From NCBI RefSeq assembly GCF_020911945.1, contig NZ_CP087135.1:3466396-3530395 (forward strand): 64,000 nucleotides of DNA, given 5' to 3'. Numbering within the stretch: position 1 is the stretch's first letter; every line of letters begins with the position of its first letter. The notes under the pieces are model-generated. The model was not told the origin of the DNA. It worked only from the letters and a program-made list of their open reading frames with translations, and did not search any database. The stretch comes from Flavobacterium galactosidilyticum. Lineage in GTDB: Bacteria; Bacteroidota; Bacteroidia; Flavobacteriales; Flavobacteriaceae. This document shows, piece after piece, positions 26,017-34,187 of the stretch. The translations under genes were made by a program, and so were the position numbers.

Positions 26017-26049
26017 AAAACCCCGAAAGTCAAGGACTTTCGGGGTTTT
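26017..26049. terminator. Bidirectional terminator between convergent genes
   Basis: A perfect 15-bp stem (AAAACCCCGAAAGTC and complement) with a 3-base AAG loop, flanked by A- and T-runs, placed between the stops of the S9 peptidase and the ABC ATPase. Confidence 0.92.
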
Positions 26050-26054
26050 GTTTT

Positions 26055-27002
26055 TTAAGCTAACATTAAGTCAACTTCTTGATTGACTGCTAATTCCATA
26101 TCGTGTTCAAAAAAAATAGCTCTTCGTTCAAAAGCTGCTTTGATTAAATAATGACTCCCTTTAAAATAGCATTGTTTTACTACCACTTGCATCATACCAT
26201 TCTCAACCACTTTTAATTGATGTGGATACAATAAAAGAAGCTGATCTTCCTCTGGTTCAACATCTATCAGTTGTGTTAAGCGCAACTCATTTACTTCCCC
26301 AAAAAGAGAAGCGATATATTTAGTAGTTGGATTTTCGTATAATGTTTTTGAATCTCCTTTTGCGACTACTTTCCCATTTTGAACAACAATAGTTTCATCA
26401 GAAAAAGACAATGCATCCGTACTATCGTGTGTTGCGATGATACAAGTAACTCCTTTATCTTTTAAGTATCGAAACAAATTACGACGCAAGGAGTTCTTTC
26501 TAAAAGAATCAATCTGACTAAAAGGTTCGTCAAGTAAAAGAATTTCAGGTTCTAATGCTAAAACTCTTGCGAGTGCAACTCGTTGTTGTTGACCACCACT
26601 CAAGAATTTTGCTTTTACTTTTGCAAAAGCAGTCATTTCGACCATATCTAATAATTCTTGAACACGAATTTTCTTTTCTTCGGGAAACATATTAGACAAG
26701 AACTTACCCACATTTTCCTCAACGGTTATGTAAGGCATTAGATCAAAATCTTGTGCTAAATATTTAATGTAATCTTCTCCAGGAACAAGATTGTATTTTG
26801 GACCCAAAATAGGCTTTTCATTATAGGTAATTGATCCACTATTCAAATCATATAATCCGTAAATGAGTTTTAGTAAAGTACTTTTTCCACAACCACTTTC
26901 ACCAATAATAGCGGTGTTTTGACCTTTACCAATGGTAAAACTAACTTCTTCAATAACGGGAGTTTCAGTGTAAGTAAAGGATATGTTTTTTATCTCGAGC
27001 AT
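26055..27002 (-). CDS. ABC transporter ATP-binding protein, no permease nearby
   Basis: A 315-residue ATPase. Walker A is GESGCGKSTLL, the signature LSGGQQQRVALARVLALE, Walker B EILLLDEPFSQID and the switch His lies in IIATHDSTDAL. About 90 C-terminal residues after the ATPase core (ELRLTQLIDVEPEED onward) resemble the accessory domain of PotA/FbpC-type importer ATPases. No permease or binding protein is adjacent, so the substrate is unknown. A -7-like TAAATTTG (minus, 27021-27028) lies 19 bases upstream. Confidence 0.85.
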   Translation of the reverse strand: MLEIKNISFTYTETPVIEEVSFTIGKGQNTAIIGESGCGKSTLLKLIYGLYDLNSGSITYNEKPILGPKYNLVPGEDYIKYLAQDFDLMPYITVEENVGKFLSNMFPEEKKIRVQELLDMVEMTAFAKVKAKFLSGGQQQRVALARVLALEPEILLLDEPFSQIDSFRKNSLRRNLFRYLKDKGVTCIIATHDSTDALSFSDETIVVQNGKVVAKGDSKTLYENPTTKYIASLFGEVNELRLTQLIDVEPEEDQLLLLYPHQLKVVENGMMQVVVKQCYFKGSHYLIKAAFERRAIFFEHDMELAVNQEVDLMLA

Positions 27003-27053
27003 CGTCTTAATTTAAGAGTGCAAATTTACAATGTTTAATTTAAAGTTTGGCAC

Positions 27054-27082
27054 AAAAAAAGGCTGCTTCTTGACGAAACAGC
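27054..27082 (-). terminator. Terminator after the OmpA-like gene
   Basis: On the minus strand GGGCTGTTTC and GAAGCAGCC form an imperfect stem around GTCAA, followed by seven T residues. It lies 26 bp after the OmpA-like stop. Confidence 0.75.
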
Positions 27083-27107
27083 CCTAGTTTTATAAAGTAA
27101 TTTTAGC

Positions 27108-27803
27108 TTATTTTTTACTTTCAGCTTCTGCGTCTTTAATCATTTTCTCATTTGCAGTAATTGCAAATTCAACACGACGGTTTTGGCTTCTACCTTCAAC
27201 TGTTTCGTTTGATGCAATTGGATCAGCAATTCCTAAACCAGTAACTTGAAATCTACTAGAAGAAACACCTTTACTGTTTAAATAATTCTTAACTGCAGCA
27301 GCTCTTTCTCCAGACAGTTTTAAGTTATAATCAGCTTTACCAGTACTATCGGTATAACCATAAATAGTTATATTAGTATCTGGATATTCAGCAAAAACAG
27401 GAACTAACTTATCTAAATTAGCTTTTGCAGCAGCAGTCAAAGATGATTTGTTAGTATCAAAACGCACTGCATTTTCATTCAAAACTAATTTGATTCCTTC
27501 TCCTACACGCACTACTTCAGCACCTGGAAGAACTTCATCAATTTGTCTCGCTTGTTTATCCATTTTGTTACCAATAACACCACCAGCAACTCCACCAACA
27601 ACTCCACCAAGTACAGCTCCCATTGCTCCTTTACCACCTTTACCAAGATTGTTCCCAAGAACTCCTCCTAGAACAGCACCTGCTACAGCTCCAATTCCTG
27701 CTCCTCTTTGTTTATTATTAGTGTTTTTTACAGCTTCACAACTAGTAAACATAGAACCTACAACCATTATTGTTGCCATTGCAACTATCGAAATCTTTTT
27801 CAT
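27108..27803 (-). CDS. OmpA-family lipoprotein with glycine-zipper domain
   Basis: A 231-residue lipoprotein (FTSC, lipid Cys at about residue 22). Residues about 33-82 are glycine-zipper repeats (GAVAGAVLGGVLGNNLGKGG) that may insert in membranes. The C-terminal OmpA domain carries NITIYGYTDSTGKADYNLKL and GLGIADPIASNETVEGRSQN, the peptidoglycan-binding signature. It resembles YiaD-type proteins and probably ties the outer membrane to the cell wall. It follows the lipocalin-like gene by 18 bp and ends at its own terminator, so the two form an operon. Confidence 0.92.
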   Translation of the reverse strand: MKKISIVAMATIMVVGSMFTSCEAVKNTNNKQRGAGIGAVAGAVLGGVLGNNLGKGGKGAMGAVLGGVVGGVAGGVIGNKMDKQARQIDEVLPGAEVVRVGEGIKLVLNENAVRFDTNKSSLTAAAKANLDKLVPVFAEYPDTNITIYGYTDSTGKADYNLKLSGERAAAVKNYLNSKGVSSSRFQVTGLGIADPIASNETVEGRSQNRRVEFAITANEKMIKDAEAESKK

Positions 27804-27821
27804 CTTTATATTATTTTATAA

Positions 27822-28298
27822 TTAATTTACTTTTTGAAACTGGTATACTACGTCAGTCATTTTTCCTCCAACATCGATTCTATCAACCAATTGAAAAGAA
27901 GATTCTGTTTGATTGGCTAAGTTCAAAACGTAACCATCTCTTACTTTTTTTGCTTTTATTCCAGCATCTAAAATTTTAAGTACAAATTGTCCTTTATCAT
28001 TAACGAACCAAGTAATTGGTGAACTAAATGCAGCACAATTAGATTTTGTCAAAGCCATTGTTCCTTTGTTATTGTTAGAAACAAACTTCCACGTACTTCC
28101 TACAAAACAATCTGAATCTGCTAGTTGGAAAGTCTCTACTTTGATGTACTGTGAACCTGGATAAGTTACTGAACTGATTTCCCAGTTTCCTTTGATTGCA
28201 ACCTGCGCTTTTCTATCTGTATTTGTACTAGTCGCTGATGTTGATTTACATGCAAACATAAAAACTGCTAACGTGCATACTAAAATTACTTTTTTCAT
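27822..28298 (-). CDS. Lipocalin-like lipoprotein
   Basis: The start is placed at ATG 28298, giving 158 residues that begin MKKVILVCTLAVFMFACKST, a lipobox with Cys at residue 17. A longer frame from 28403 is rejected because a TATCTTTG -7 box at 28330-28337 lies inside it and the extension is not signal-like. The mature part (GNWEISSVTYPGSQYIKVET, STWKFVSNNNKGTMALTKS, VYQFQKVN) looks like the lipocalin-like beta-sheet domain common in Bacteroidota. The ligand is unknown. It is the first gene of a two-gene operon with the OmpA-like lipoprotein. Confidence 0.8.
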   Translation of the reverse strand: MKKVILVCTLAVFMFACKSTSATSTNTDRKAQVAIKGNWEISSVTYPGSQYIKVETFQLADSDCFVGSTWKFVSNNNKGTMALTKSNCAAFSSPITWFVNDKGQFVLKILDAGIKAKKVRDGYVLNLANQTESSFQLVDRIDVGGKMTDVVYQFQKVN

Positions 28299-28329
28299 TT
28301 CTCTAAATTTTAATGAATTAATACTTACA

Positions 28330-28337
28330 CAAAGATA
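28330..28337 (-). promoter_or_regulatory. -7 box of the lipocalin-ompA operon
   Basis: The minus strand reads TATCTTTG, a full match to TAnnTTTG, 32 bases before the ATG at 28298, with a TTG about 24 bases further upstream. It decides the start codon of the lipocalin-like gene. Confidence 0.6.
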
Positions 28338-28478
28338 CATTGCATTATGATAAATTTGTTTCAAAATTATATTATTTTTTATCAAAATTAACACTTGCGA
28401 CAATTTGTCACTTCCCTTACAATTGGTATTCTATTTGAAAGAATAGTAGGCTATAAAACAAACTTAAAAACTCAAAAT

Positions 28479-30380
28479 ATGACAACAGGTAAAATTAATG
28501 TTTCGGTTGAAAACATCTTTCCCTTAATCAAGAAGTTCCTATACAGTGACCACGAAATTTTTCTACGTGAATTAATTTCTAATGGTACTGATGCAACTTT
28601 AAAATTAAAGCATTTAACTAGTATTGGCGAAGCCAAAGTCGAATATGGCAACCCAATTATCGAAGTAAAAATCGACAAAGAAGGGAAGAAATTACACATC
28701 ATCGATCAAGGTTTAGGAATGACTGCCGATGAAGTAGAAAAATACATCAACCAAGTAGCTTTTTCTGGTGCTGAAGAATTCCTTGACAAATACAAAGATT
28801 CAGCTAAAGATTCTGGAATTATTGGACATTTTGGTCTTGGATTCTACTCTGCTTTTATGGTTGCCGAAAAAGTAGAAATCATCACTAAATCGTTCAAAGA
28901 CGAACCAGCTGCGCACTGGACCTGTGATGGAAGCCCTGAGTTCACATTAGAACCAGCTGACAAAACGACTCGTGGAACTGAAATTATATTACATATTGCC
29001 GAAGATTCTCTTGAATTTTTAGAAGAATCTAAAATAAGCGGTTTATTGAATAAGTACAATAAGTTCATGCCTATTCCGATTAAATTTGGAACAAAAACGG
29101 AGAAAATTGAACAAAAAAAGGGCGAAGAAGTTGCTGAAGAAGATAAAGATAAAACTTTTACAGAAGTAGAGGTTGACAATATCATCAACAACCCAAATCC
29201 AGCTTGGACCAAACAACCAACGGAATTATCTGCTGAAGATTACAAGAATTTCTACCATGAATTGTACCCAATGCAATTTGAAGAACCTTTATTCCATATT
29301 CATTTGAATGTTGATTATCCGTTCAACTTAACTGGTATTTTGTATTTCCCAAAACTAGGCTCTGATTTACAAATTCAGAAAGACAAAATCCAATTGTACC
29401 AAAATCAGGTGTATGTAACGGATAATGTAGAAGGAATTGTTCCGGAATTTTTGATGATGCTAAAAGGTGTTGTTGATTCACCGGACATTCCATTGAACGT
29501 ATCTCGTTCTGGATTGCAAGCGGATGCTGCGGTGAAGAAAATTTCGAACTACATTACTCGTAAAGTAGCCGATAAATTGAAATCATTATTCACTGAAAAC
29601 CGTGCCGATTTCGAACAAAAATGGAATGACATTAAAATCGTTTTAGAATACGGAATGCTTTCTGAAGATAAATTCTATGAAAAAGCAGGAGCGTTTGTTT
29701 TGTATCCAACAGTTGACGATAAATTCTACACACTTGAAGAATTAAAAACAAATCTTGCCGCTAATCAAACGGATAAAGACGGAAAACTAGTGGTTTTATA
29801 CGCTGGAAACAAAGAAGCACAACACTCATATATCGAAATTGCGAAAGAGAAAGGATACGAAGTATTATTGCTTGATTCTCCAATTATCTCCCATTTAATT
29901 CAAAAAATTGAAGGCGATAACAGCAACATGACTTTTGTACGTGTAGATTCAGATCATATTGATAATTTAATCAAAAAAGAGGAAACGACCATTTCTAAAT
30001 TATCAGAAGAAGAGCAAACCAACTTGAAAACGGTTCTGGAAACGATCGTTCCTAAACAAACCTATTCAGTTCAACTGGAAGCTCTAGACAGTAATGCTGC
30101 GCCATTTATCATCACGCAACCAGAATTTATGCGCAGAATGAAAGAAATGAGTCAATCTGGTGGTGGCGGAATATTTGGAATGGGCAATATGCCTGAAATG
30201 TACAATTTAGTAGTCAACACTAACTCTGAATTGGCAACAAGCATTCTAAACAACAAAGACAAAATCGCACAGGAAAGTTTGGTCAAACAAGCGCTTGACT
30301 TAGCGAAATTATCCCAAAACCTATTAAAAGGAGAAGCATTAACCGCTTTCGTAAAAAGAAGTTTTGAGTTAATCAAATAA
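28479..30380 (+). CDS. htpG: Molecular chaperone HtpG (Hsp90)
   Basis: A 633-residue protein from ATG 28479; the frame is open back to 28395, but Hsp90 homology begins at TGKINVSVENIFPLIKKFLY. The GHKL ATPase domain has ELISNGTDATLKLK, DQGLGMTADEVEKYINQVAF and GHFGLGFYSAFMVAEKV. Middle-domain Hsp90 motifs include DSPDIPLNVSRSGLQAD. The charged linker (EKIEQKKGEEVAEEDKDKTF) is short. It is a cytosolic ATP-dependent chaperone for client folding under stress. It is monocistronic, with a strong terminator 35 bp after the stop. No heat-shock regulatory element was recognised upstream. Confidence 0.97.
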   Translation: MTTGKINVSVENIFPLIKKFLYSDHEIFLRELISNGTDATLKLKHLTSIGEAKVEYGNPIIEVKIDKEGKKLHIIDQGLGMTADEVEKYINQVAFSGAEEFLDKYKDSAKDSGIIGHFGLGFYSAFMVAEKVEIITKSFKDEPAAHWTCDGSPEFTLEPADKTTRGTEIILHIAEDSLEFLEESKISGLLNKYNKFMPIPIKFGTKTEKIEQKKGEEVAEEDKDKTFTEVEVDNIINNPNPAWTKQPTELSAEDYKNFYHELYPMQFEEPLFHIHLNVDYPFNLTGILYFPKLGSDLQIQKDKIQLYQNQVYVTDNVEGIVPEFLMMLKGVVDSPDIPLNVSRSGLQADAAVKKISNYITRKVADKLKSLFTENRADFEQKWNDIKIVLEYGMLSEDKFYEKAGAFVLYPTVDDKFYTLEELKTNLAANQTDKDGKLVVLYAGNKEAQHSYIEIAKEKGYEVLLLDSPIISHLIQKIEGDNSNMTFVRVDSDHIDNLIKKEETTISKLSEEEQTNLKTVLETIVPKQTYSVQLEALDSNAAPFIITQPEFMRRMKEMSQSGGGGIFGMGNMPEMYNLVVNTNSELATSILNNKDKIAQESLVKQALDLAKLSQNLLKGEALTAFVKRSFELIK

Positions 30381-30415
30381 TCCTTCCCTAACCCTTTTAA
30401 AGAAGGAAGAACTGA

Positions 30416-30450
30416 GACCTGCGAGTGCAAACTTGCGGGTCTTTTTTTTT
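30416..30450 (+). terminator. Rho-independent terminator after htpG
   Basis: An 11-bp stem with G-U pairs (GACCTGCGAGT with ACTTGCGGGTC) followed by nine or more T residues, 35 bp after the htpG stop. Confidence 0.9.
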
Positions 30451-30484
30451 GGGAGCACAACAAGTGTTTTTCATAAGAAGTTTT

Positions 30485-30574
30485 GTCCCGCTATACGCTG
30501 CAATCTTTTTTTAGGCTTCCAGCCTTTGAAAGGCTGGAAGCCTAAAAAAAAGGATTTTCACTGCTATCGGGGCT
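30485..30574 (-). repeat. Dispersed bipartite repeat, copy A, with long perfect hairpin
   Basis: On the minus strand it opens with AGCCCCGATAGCAGTGAAAA and closes with GATTGCAGCGTATAGCGGGA, the same ends as copies at 51866 and 57978. Its interior is a perfect 22-bp inverted repeat around one base (30506-30550), built on AGGCTTCCAGCCTTT. It lies in the 427-bp gap between htpG and the next gene. The remainder of that gap holds the htpG terminator and a promoter. Confidence 0.75.
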
Positions 30575-30729
30575 CCAAAGAACTTTTTATTTTCATAATA
30601 CTATTTGTTAGATTTTGACATCAAAATTTAAAATGTACGGATGATTTGTAAGAAAAAAAGCAATATATTTGAAACAAATATTGTGTGATTATCATCACAC
30701 ATACCTACCCATTATCGGGTGGCTTTATG

Positions 30730-30737
30730 TAACTTTG
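30730..30737 (+). promoter_or_regulatory. -7 box for the hypothetical secreted gene pair
   Basis: TAACTTTG matches TAnnTTTG and lies 71 bases before the ATG at 30808. No convincing -33 TTG is seen. Confidence 0.45.
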
Positions 30738-30807
30738 TCAGATATATAAACGAGTTACTGGCTAGTTAACCGCAACTTGGGAGAAATGAATGACAAAATA
30801 AATTATT

Positions 30808-31188
30808 ATGAAAAATTTGAAAAATATATTTATAACCCTTCTATTATTATCTAGTATTTATTCAAAAGGTCAAACGAAATATTTTAATACATTCACTTTA
30901 ATCGTTGATGGACAAGGAAAAGATGTAAAAGATAATATTTACTTAGATTATAGTAATAATAAACTTAGTTTAAAATGTAATACATTCAATTTTAAAAATG
31001 CTATAAAAACTGGAAAAAAAGAAACATATATTGATTCGAAAAACGAAGAAATTTTAGCTACCCAGTATAAAACTAATTATTATGAGGTTATTTTAATGAG
31101 AAATATCGAACATCCAGAATTTGTTTATTTAAAAATTATTGATATAATTGATAATCAAACTTACCTAATTCACTTGCACAACAAATAG
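30808..31188 (+). CDS. Hypothetical secreted protein
   Basis: A 126-residue protein beginning MKNLKNIFITLLLLSSIYSKGQ, a clear signal peptide ending near residue 22. The mature part is short, basic and rich in Asn, Lys and Tyr (FNTFTLIVDGQGKDVKDNIY, YLKIIDIIDNQTYLIHLHNK), with alternating hydrophobics that suggest beta-strands. I do not recognise a family. The gene is more AT-rich than its housekeeping neighbours and lies beside a transposase element, which fits acquired DNA. The next gene, similar in size and signal, starts 57 bp downstream. Confidence 0.6.
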   Translation: MKNLKNIFITLLLLSSIYSKGQTKYFNTFTLIVDGQGKDVKDNIYLDYSNNKLSLKCNTFNFKNAIKTGKKETYIDSKNEEILATQYKTNYYEVILMRNIEHPEFVYLKIIDIIDNQTYLIHLHNK

Positions 31189-31245
31189 ATAAAGATCAAA
31201 AGTGTAAATTTGATAAATTATAATTATAAAAAATTTGAAATCTAT

Positions 31246-31689
31246 ATGAAAAAAAATATTTTAATCTTATTCTTAATAATGAATATTACAATGATATATT
31301 CCCAATCACCTGTAGAAGATGACCATCTTCGTGTAAAAGCTTTTTATGGAGAAAAAGTAATTGTTAATAAAAAAGTAGTATCGTATACAATCACAGGAAA
31401 AACAACTTATTCTAATATCAATATCCCATTCAATATTTTTATTACTTCAAATGACCTATCAGGAACTATAAGGATTAATTCTAAAAAATTACGTGAAGAT
31501 ATTATGTTGAGATTTAATTGTATCCATAAAAAAATGACATATCTTGGTCTTATGTATAGTTTTTATGATGATGATGGTGAAGTGGCCTCTTATACAATTC
31601 CCAAAGACGGAAGTCATCAAGAATTGTACATGTCATTTAAAGATGGTAGTTCCTATCTTTTTACAATTTCAAAGTATGACCAATTGTAA
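31246..31689 (+). CDS. Hypothetical secreted protein
   Basis: A 147-residue protein from ATG 31246, chosen because MKKNILILFLIMNITMIYSQ is a signal peptide; the frame is open back to 31210. The mature part contains VVSYTITGKTTYSNINIPFN and SYTIPKDGSHQELYMSFKDG, suggesting a small beta-rich domain. No family is recognised. It follows the hypothetical gene at 30808 on the same strand and is similarly AT-rich, so the two probably form a small operon. It ends 41 bp before the first repeat of the transposase element. Confidence 0.6.
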   Translation: MKKNILILFLIMNITMIYSQSPVEDDHLRVKAFYGEKVIVNKKVVSYTITGKTTYSNINIPFNIFITSNDLSGTIRINSKKLREDIMLRFNCIHKKMTYLGLMYSFYDDDGEVASYTIPKDGSHQELYMSFKDGSSYLFTISKYDQL

Positions 31690-31729
31690 TTTTTTTAATA
31701 CTTGTCAGTATAATACTTAAAAACGTTCT

Positions 31730-32000
31730 CCCGACCGCGCCGATATCCTACAATCGTTAGCGCAGTTTTGCAAACTGTGCCCACAATAATGAGCAAACAA
31801 TAGTGAGCCAATAATACAAATAACACAAAAAATGTCTGCAAAGTATAAAGCCACAACAACCGAAGACGCTTATTTCATCACTATAACTACAGTGGGTTGG
31901 GTAGATGTTTTTACACGATTAAACCCGACCGCGCCGATATCCTACAATTGTTAGAGCAGTTTTGCAAACTATGCCAACAATAATGAGCAAACAATAATGT
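31730..32000 (+). repeat. Two extra left-end copies of the RAYT element
   Basis: Two incomplete left ends lie in tandem. L1 (31730-31923) carries the left end plus the first 31 transposase codons. L2 (31924-32000) carries only the left end. Each begins exactly at CCCGACCGCGCCGATATCC, as does the complete element at 32001. Each contains the 31-bp inverted-repeat arm built on CGCAGTTTTGCAAACTGTGC (31751-31781 and, with four mismatches, 31945-31975). Confidence 0.88.
31832..31954 (+). pseudogene. Truncated 5' copy of the RAYT transposase
   Basis: The first 31 codons (starting MSAKYKATTTEDAYF) match the intact transposase at 32103 with one residue change. After codon 31 the sequence jumps into the next left-end repeat and stops at 31954. 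It lacks the His-hydrophobic-His motif and catalytic Tyr. Confidence 0.85.
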
Positions 32001-32724
32001 CCCGACCGCGCCGATATCCTACAATCGTTAGCGCAGTTTTGCAAACTGTGCCCACAATAATGAGCAAACAATAGTGAGCCAACAATACAAATAACACAAA
32101 AAATGTCTACAAAGTATAAAGCCACAACAACCGAAGACGCTTATTTTATTACTATAACTACAGTGGGTTGGGTAGATGTCTTTACACGATTAAATCAAAA
32201 ACAAATCATTATCCAAGCACTCCACTATTGTCAAGTTCAAAAGGGCTTAGAAATCTATGGATATTGTATTATGCACAGCCACATTCACTTGCTCTGCAAA
32301 GCAACAAACGGTTTTATATTATCCAATATTATGCGTGATTTTAAAAAATATACCTCTAAAAAAATTATTCAAACTATTATAGAAGAACCGGAAAGCAGAA
32401 GAGAATGGATGTTGGATTATTTTAAAAAAGCGTGTCAACATTTAAAACAAGAACAACAGTACAAAGTTTGGCAAAACGGCTATCATGCGGAACATATTTA
32501 CAGCAATAAATTTATAAAACAAAAAATGGATTATATACACAACAATCCTGTAAATGAAAAAATTGTAACGATGCCGGAAGATTATTATTTCAGTTCTGCA
32601 AGAAACTATGCTGCATTAGAAAATGAATTAGAAGTGGTTTTATTAGATTTATTTTAGTTGCCTGTTGAAATCGGCACAGTTTGCAAAACTGCGCTAACGA
32701 TTGCCTGTAAATAAGAGCTATCGG
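32001..32724 (+). mobile_element. Complete RAYT-type element with inverted ends
   Basis: The unit runs from CCCGACCGCGCCGATATCC to GAGCTATCGG and encloses the intact transposase. A 31-bp arm at 32022-32052 recurs as its exact reverse complement at 32673-32703. Both ends carry CCGATA outermost. The boundaries are set by three left ends and two right ends that break at the same base. No target-site duplication was identified. Confidence 0.8.
32103..32657 (+). CDS. REP-associated tyrosine transposase (RAYT, Y1/IS200-like)
   Basis: A 184-residue Y1 transposase. The HUH metal motif is in YCIMHSHIHLLCKA (about residues 55-68) and the catalytic Tyr in MDYIHNNPVNEKIV near residue 144. The N-terminal ITITTVGWVDVFTR and C-terminal YYFSSARNYA segments match the TnpA-REP branch. 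These single-strand nucleases act on hairpin ends and are linked to the spread of REP-like palindromes. The frame is intact and flanked by inverted arms containing CAGTTTTGCAAACTG, the likely recognition hairpins. Copies at both sides suggest recent activity or local rearrangement. Confidence 0.92.
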   Translation: MSTKYKATTTEDAYFITITTVGWVDVFTRLNQKQIIIQALHYCQVQKGLEIYGYCIMHSHIHLLCKATNGFILSNIMRDFKKYTSKKIIQTIIEEPESRREWMLDYFKKACQHLKQEQQYKVWQNGYHAEHIYSNKFIKQKMDYIHNNPVNEKIVTMPEDYYFSSARNYAALENELEVVLLDLF

Positions 32725-32891
32725 AACATATTTACAGCAATAAATTTATAAAACAAAAAATGGATTACATACACAACAATCCTGTAAATGAAAAAATCGT
32801 AACGATGCCAGAAGATTTTTATTTCAGTTCTGCAAGAAACTATGCTGCATTAGAAAATGAATTAGAAGTGGTTTTATTAGATCTACTTTAG
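32724..32891 (+). pseudogene. Truncated 3' copy of the RAYT transposase (last 55 codons)
   Basis: It reads EHIYSNKFIKQKMDYIHNNP onward to a stop matching the intact gene, with a few substitutions such as DFYF for DYYF and DLL for DLF. It keeps the catalytic Tyr region but lacks a start and the HUH motif. It joins the preceding right end at TATCGG. Confidence 0.85.
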
Positions 32892-33065
32892 TTGCCTATT
32901 GAAATGGGCACAGTTTGCAAAACTGCGCTAACGATTGCCTGTAAATAAGAGCTATCGGAATTAGAAAATGAATTAGAAATGGTTTTATTAGATTTATTTT
33001 AGTTGCCTATTGAAATAGGCACAGTTTCCAAAACTGCGCTAACGATTGTGTAAATAAGAGCTATC
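32725..33065 (+). repeat. Two extra right-end copies of the RAYT element
   Basis: Two incomplete right ends follow the full element. R2 (32725-32958) has 168 bp of transposase 3' end; R3 (32959-about 33065) has 42 bp. Each has the inverted arm (32907-32937 exact; 33018-33048 with one change) and the tail GTAAATAAGAGCTATC. From 33066 to the -7 box at 33243 nothing is recognised. Confidence 0.87.
32961..33002 (+). pseudogene. Shortest 3' remnant of the RAYT transposase (13 codons plus stop)
   Basis: It encodes LENELEMVLLDLF and a stop, against LENELEVVLLDLF in the intact copy. Confidence 0.75.
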
Positions 33066-33242
33066 AGGTTAAATTTAAAAAAGAATAAAACCCGTAGTGC
33101 TTAAAAATCAGAAAGAGGTACTATCAGAAAACCTTAACTTAAAGAAATGGAGCACGACCGTCCCGCTCATACCTAAAATAAATCGCAACTATCAGAACTT
33201 TTTCGCTCTAAAACTAATTCAATATCTCAACAAATTTAATTG

Positions 33243-33250
33243 TAGTTTTG
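33243..33250 (+). promoter_or_regulatory. -7 box for the VTT-domain gene
   Basis: TAGTTTTG matches TAnnTTTG and lies 73 bases before the ATG at 33323. Confidence 0.45.
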
Positions 33251-33322
33251 CGGTTCAAGTGCAGTTGCAAACAGTTAGCACAACATTCTGCTTTAACTTC
33301 ACAATAAAAAAAAACCAAAAAT

Positions 33323-33916
33323 ATGTGGTGGCATTATCTTTTAGTTTTCTTGGGTGCAGTATTATTTGACATAGTACCCTTTCCATTTGCACCAGCTTTT
33401 ACGATAATGGTATTTCTTCAAATTCTTTTTGATTTGAATGTTTGGGCTGTAATAGTTATTGGAGTCCTAGGTTCCGTTTTAGGTAGATATATTCTTTTAT
33501 TATATGCTCCATTATTGGCTAACAAATATCTAAAATCATCTAAAAATGATGATATTAAATTTCTAGGTGATAAGATGAATGAAAATAAGTGGAAAGGCGT
33601 TTTAGTAGTCCTGGCTTATTCTTTATTACCGCTTCCTACCACACCACTTTTTTTAGGTGCCGGTATTTCAAAAATAAAACCTATTTATATTATTATTCCT
33701 TTTTTAATTGGAAAATTCACCAGTGATTCTATAGCTCTGCACTTAGGCAAATTTGCCGTAGAAAACCAACAAGATATTATTGATAATATTTTTTCTTGGG
33801 AGTCAATCGCTAGTTTTACATTGGGTTTTGTAATGTTATTTTGTTTGTTTTTCGTTGATTGGCGGACCTTAATTCAAACTAGAAAATTAGCCTTTGATTT
33901 TAAAATTTTAAATTAA
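33323..33916 (+). CDS. VTT/DedA-like (SNARE-associated) membrane protein
   Basis: A 197-residue integral membrane protein with about five hydrophobic segments. The segment LVVLAYSLLPLPTTPLFLGA matches the re-entrant loop motif of the VTT/DedA family, and GVLGSVLGRYILLLYAPLLA is the matching first half. DedA-type proteins move or flip lipids, including undecaprenyl phosphate. The gene stands alone between the transposase repeats and a gene-poor stretch with its own -7 box. The specific lipid is unknown. Confidence 0.75.
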   Translation: MWWHYLLVFLGAVLFDIVPFPFAPAFTIMVFLQILFDLNVWAVIVIGVLGSVLGRYILLLYAPLLANKYLKSSKNDDIKFLGDKMNENKWKGVLVVLAYSLLPLPTTPLFLGAGISKIKPIYIIIPFLIGKFTSDSIALHLGKFAVENQQDIIDNIFSWESIASFTLGFVMLFCLFFVDWRTLIQTRKLAFDFKILN

Positions 33917-34187
33917 AACTCTTCTTTTATTTTTTCTCATCGCCGTAAAACATCAAAGTAGGTATTATGATTTAGAATGAAATTCCATCTTTATTACAAC
34001 TATTTACTTTTGACTTTCCTAACCCATTGACATAGCTAAAAATAAACGGGTTGTTCATTCACTTATAGTTTGTTGCTTTTTTTTTCATAATTTAGTAATC
34101 AAATAAAGTCATCAAAAGCTTTTGGTCTAACTTGCTTTTACAAAGCTTTAGACAGCATAAAATAATCATCGGTTTGTCAATCTTTGA

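Noticed and set aside
27448..27825. Pro/Thr-rich plus-strand frame of 125 codons
   Set aside because: It is antisense to the glycine-zipper region of the OmpA-like lipoprotein.
28395..28478. N-terminal extension of htpG, and the overlapping extension of the lipocalin gene
   Set aside because: Hsp90 homology begins at 28479, and the lipocalin -7 box lies inside its extension; the two extensions would also overlap each other.
31919..32125. Minus-strand frame of 68 codons over the left-end repeats
   Set aside because: It arises from the tandem repeat copies themselves and has no protein-like features beyond that.
31730..33065. CRISPR array as an explanation for the repeated units
   Set aside because: The units are of unequal length, include transposase fragments and inverted arms, and lack regular spacers or cas genes.
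33097..33369. Plus-strand frame of 90 codons before the VTT gene
   Set aside because: It overlaps the true start region in another frame, contains the promoter, and shows no domain or signal.
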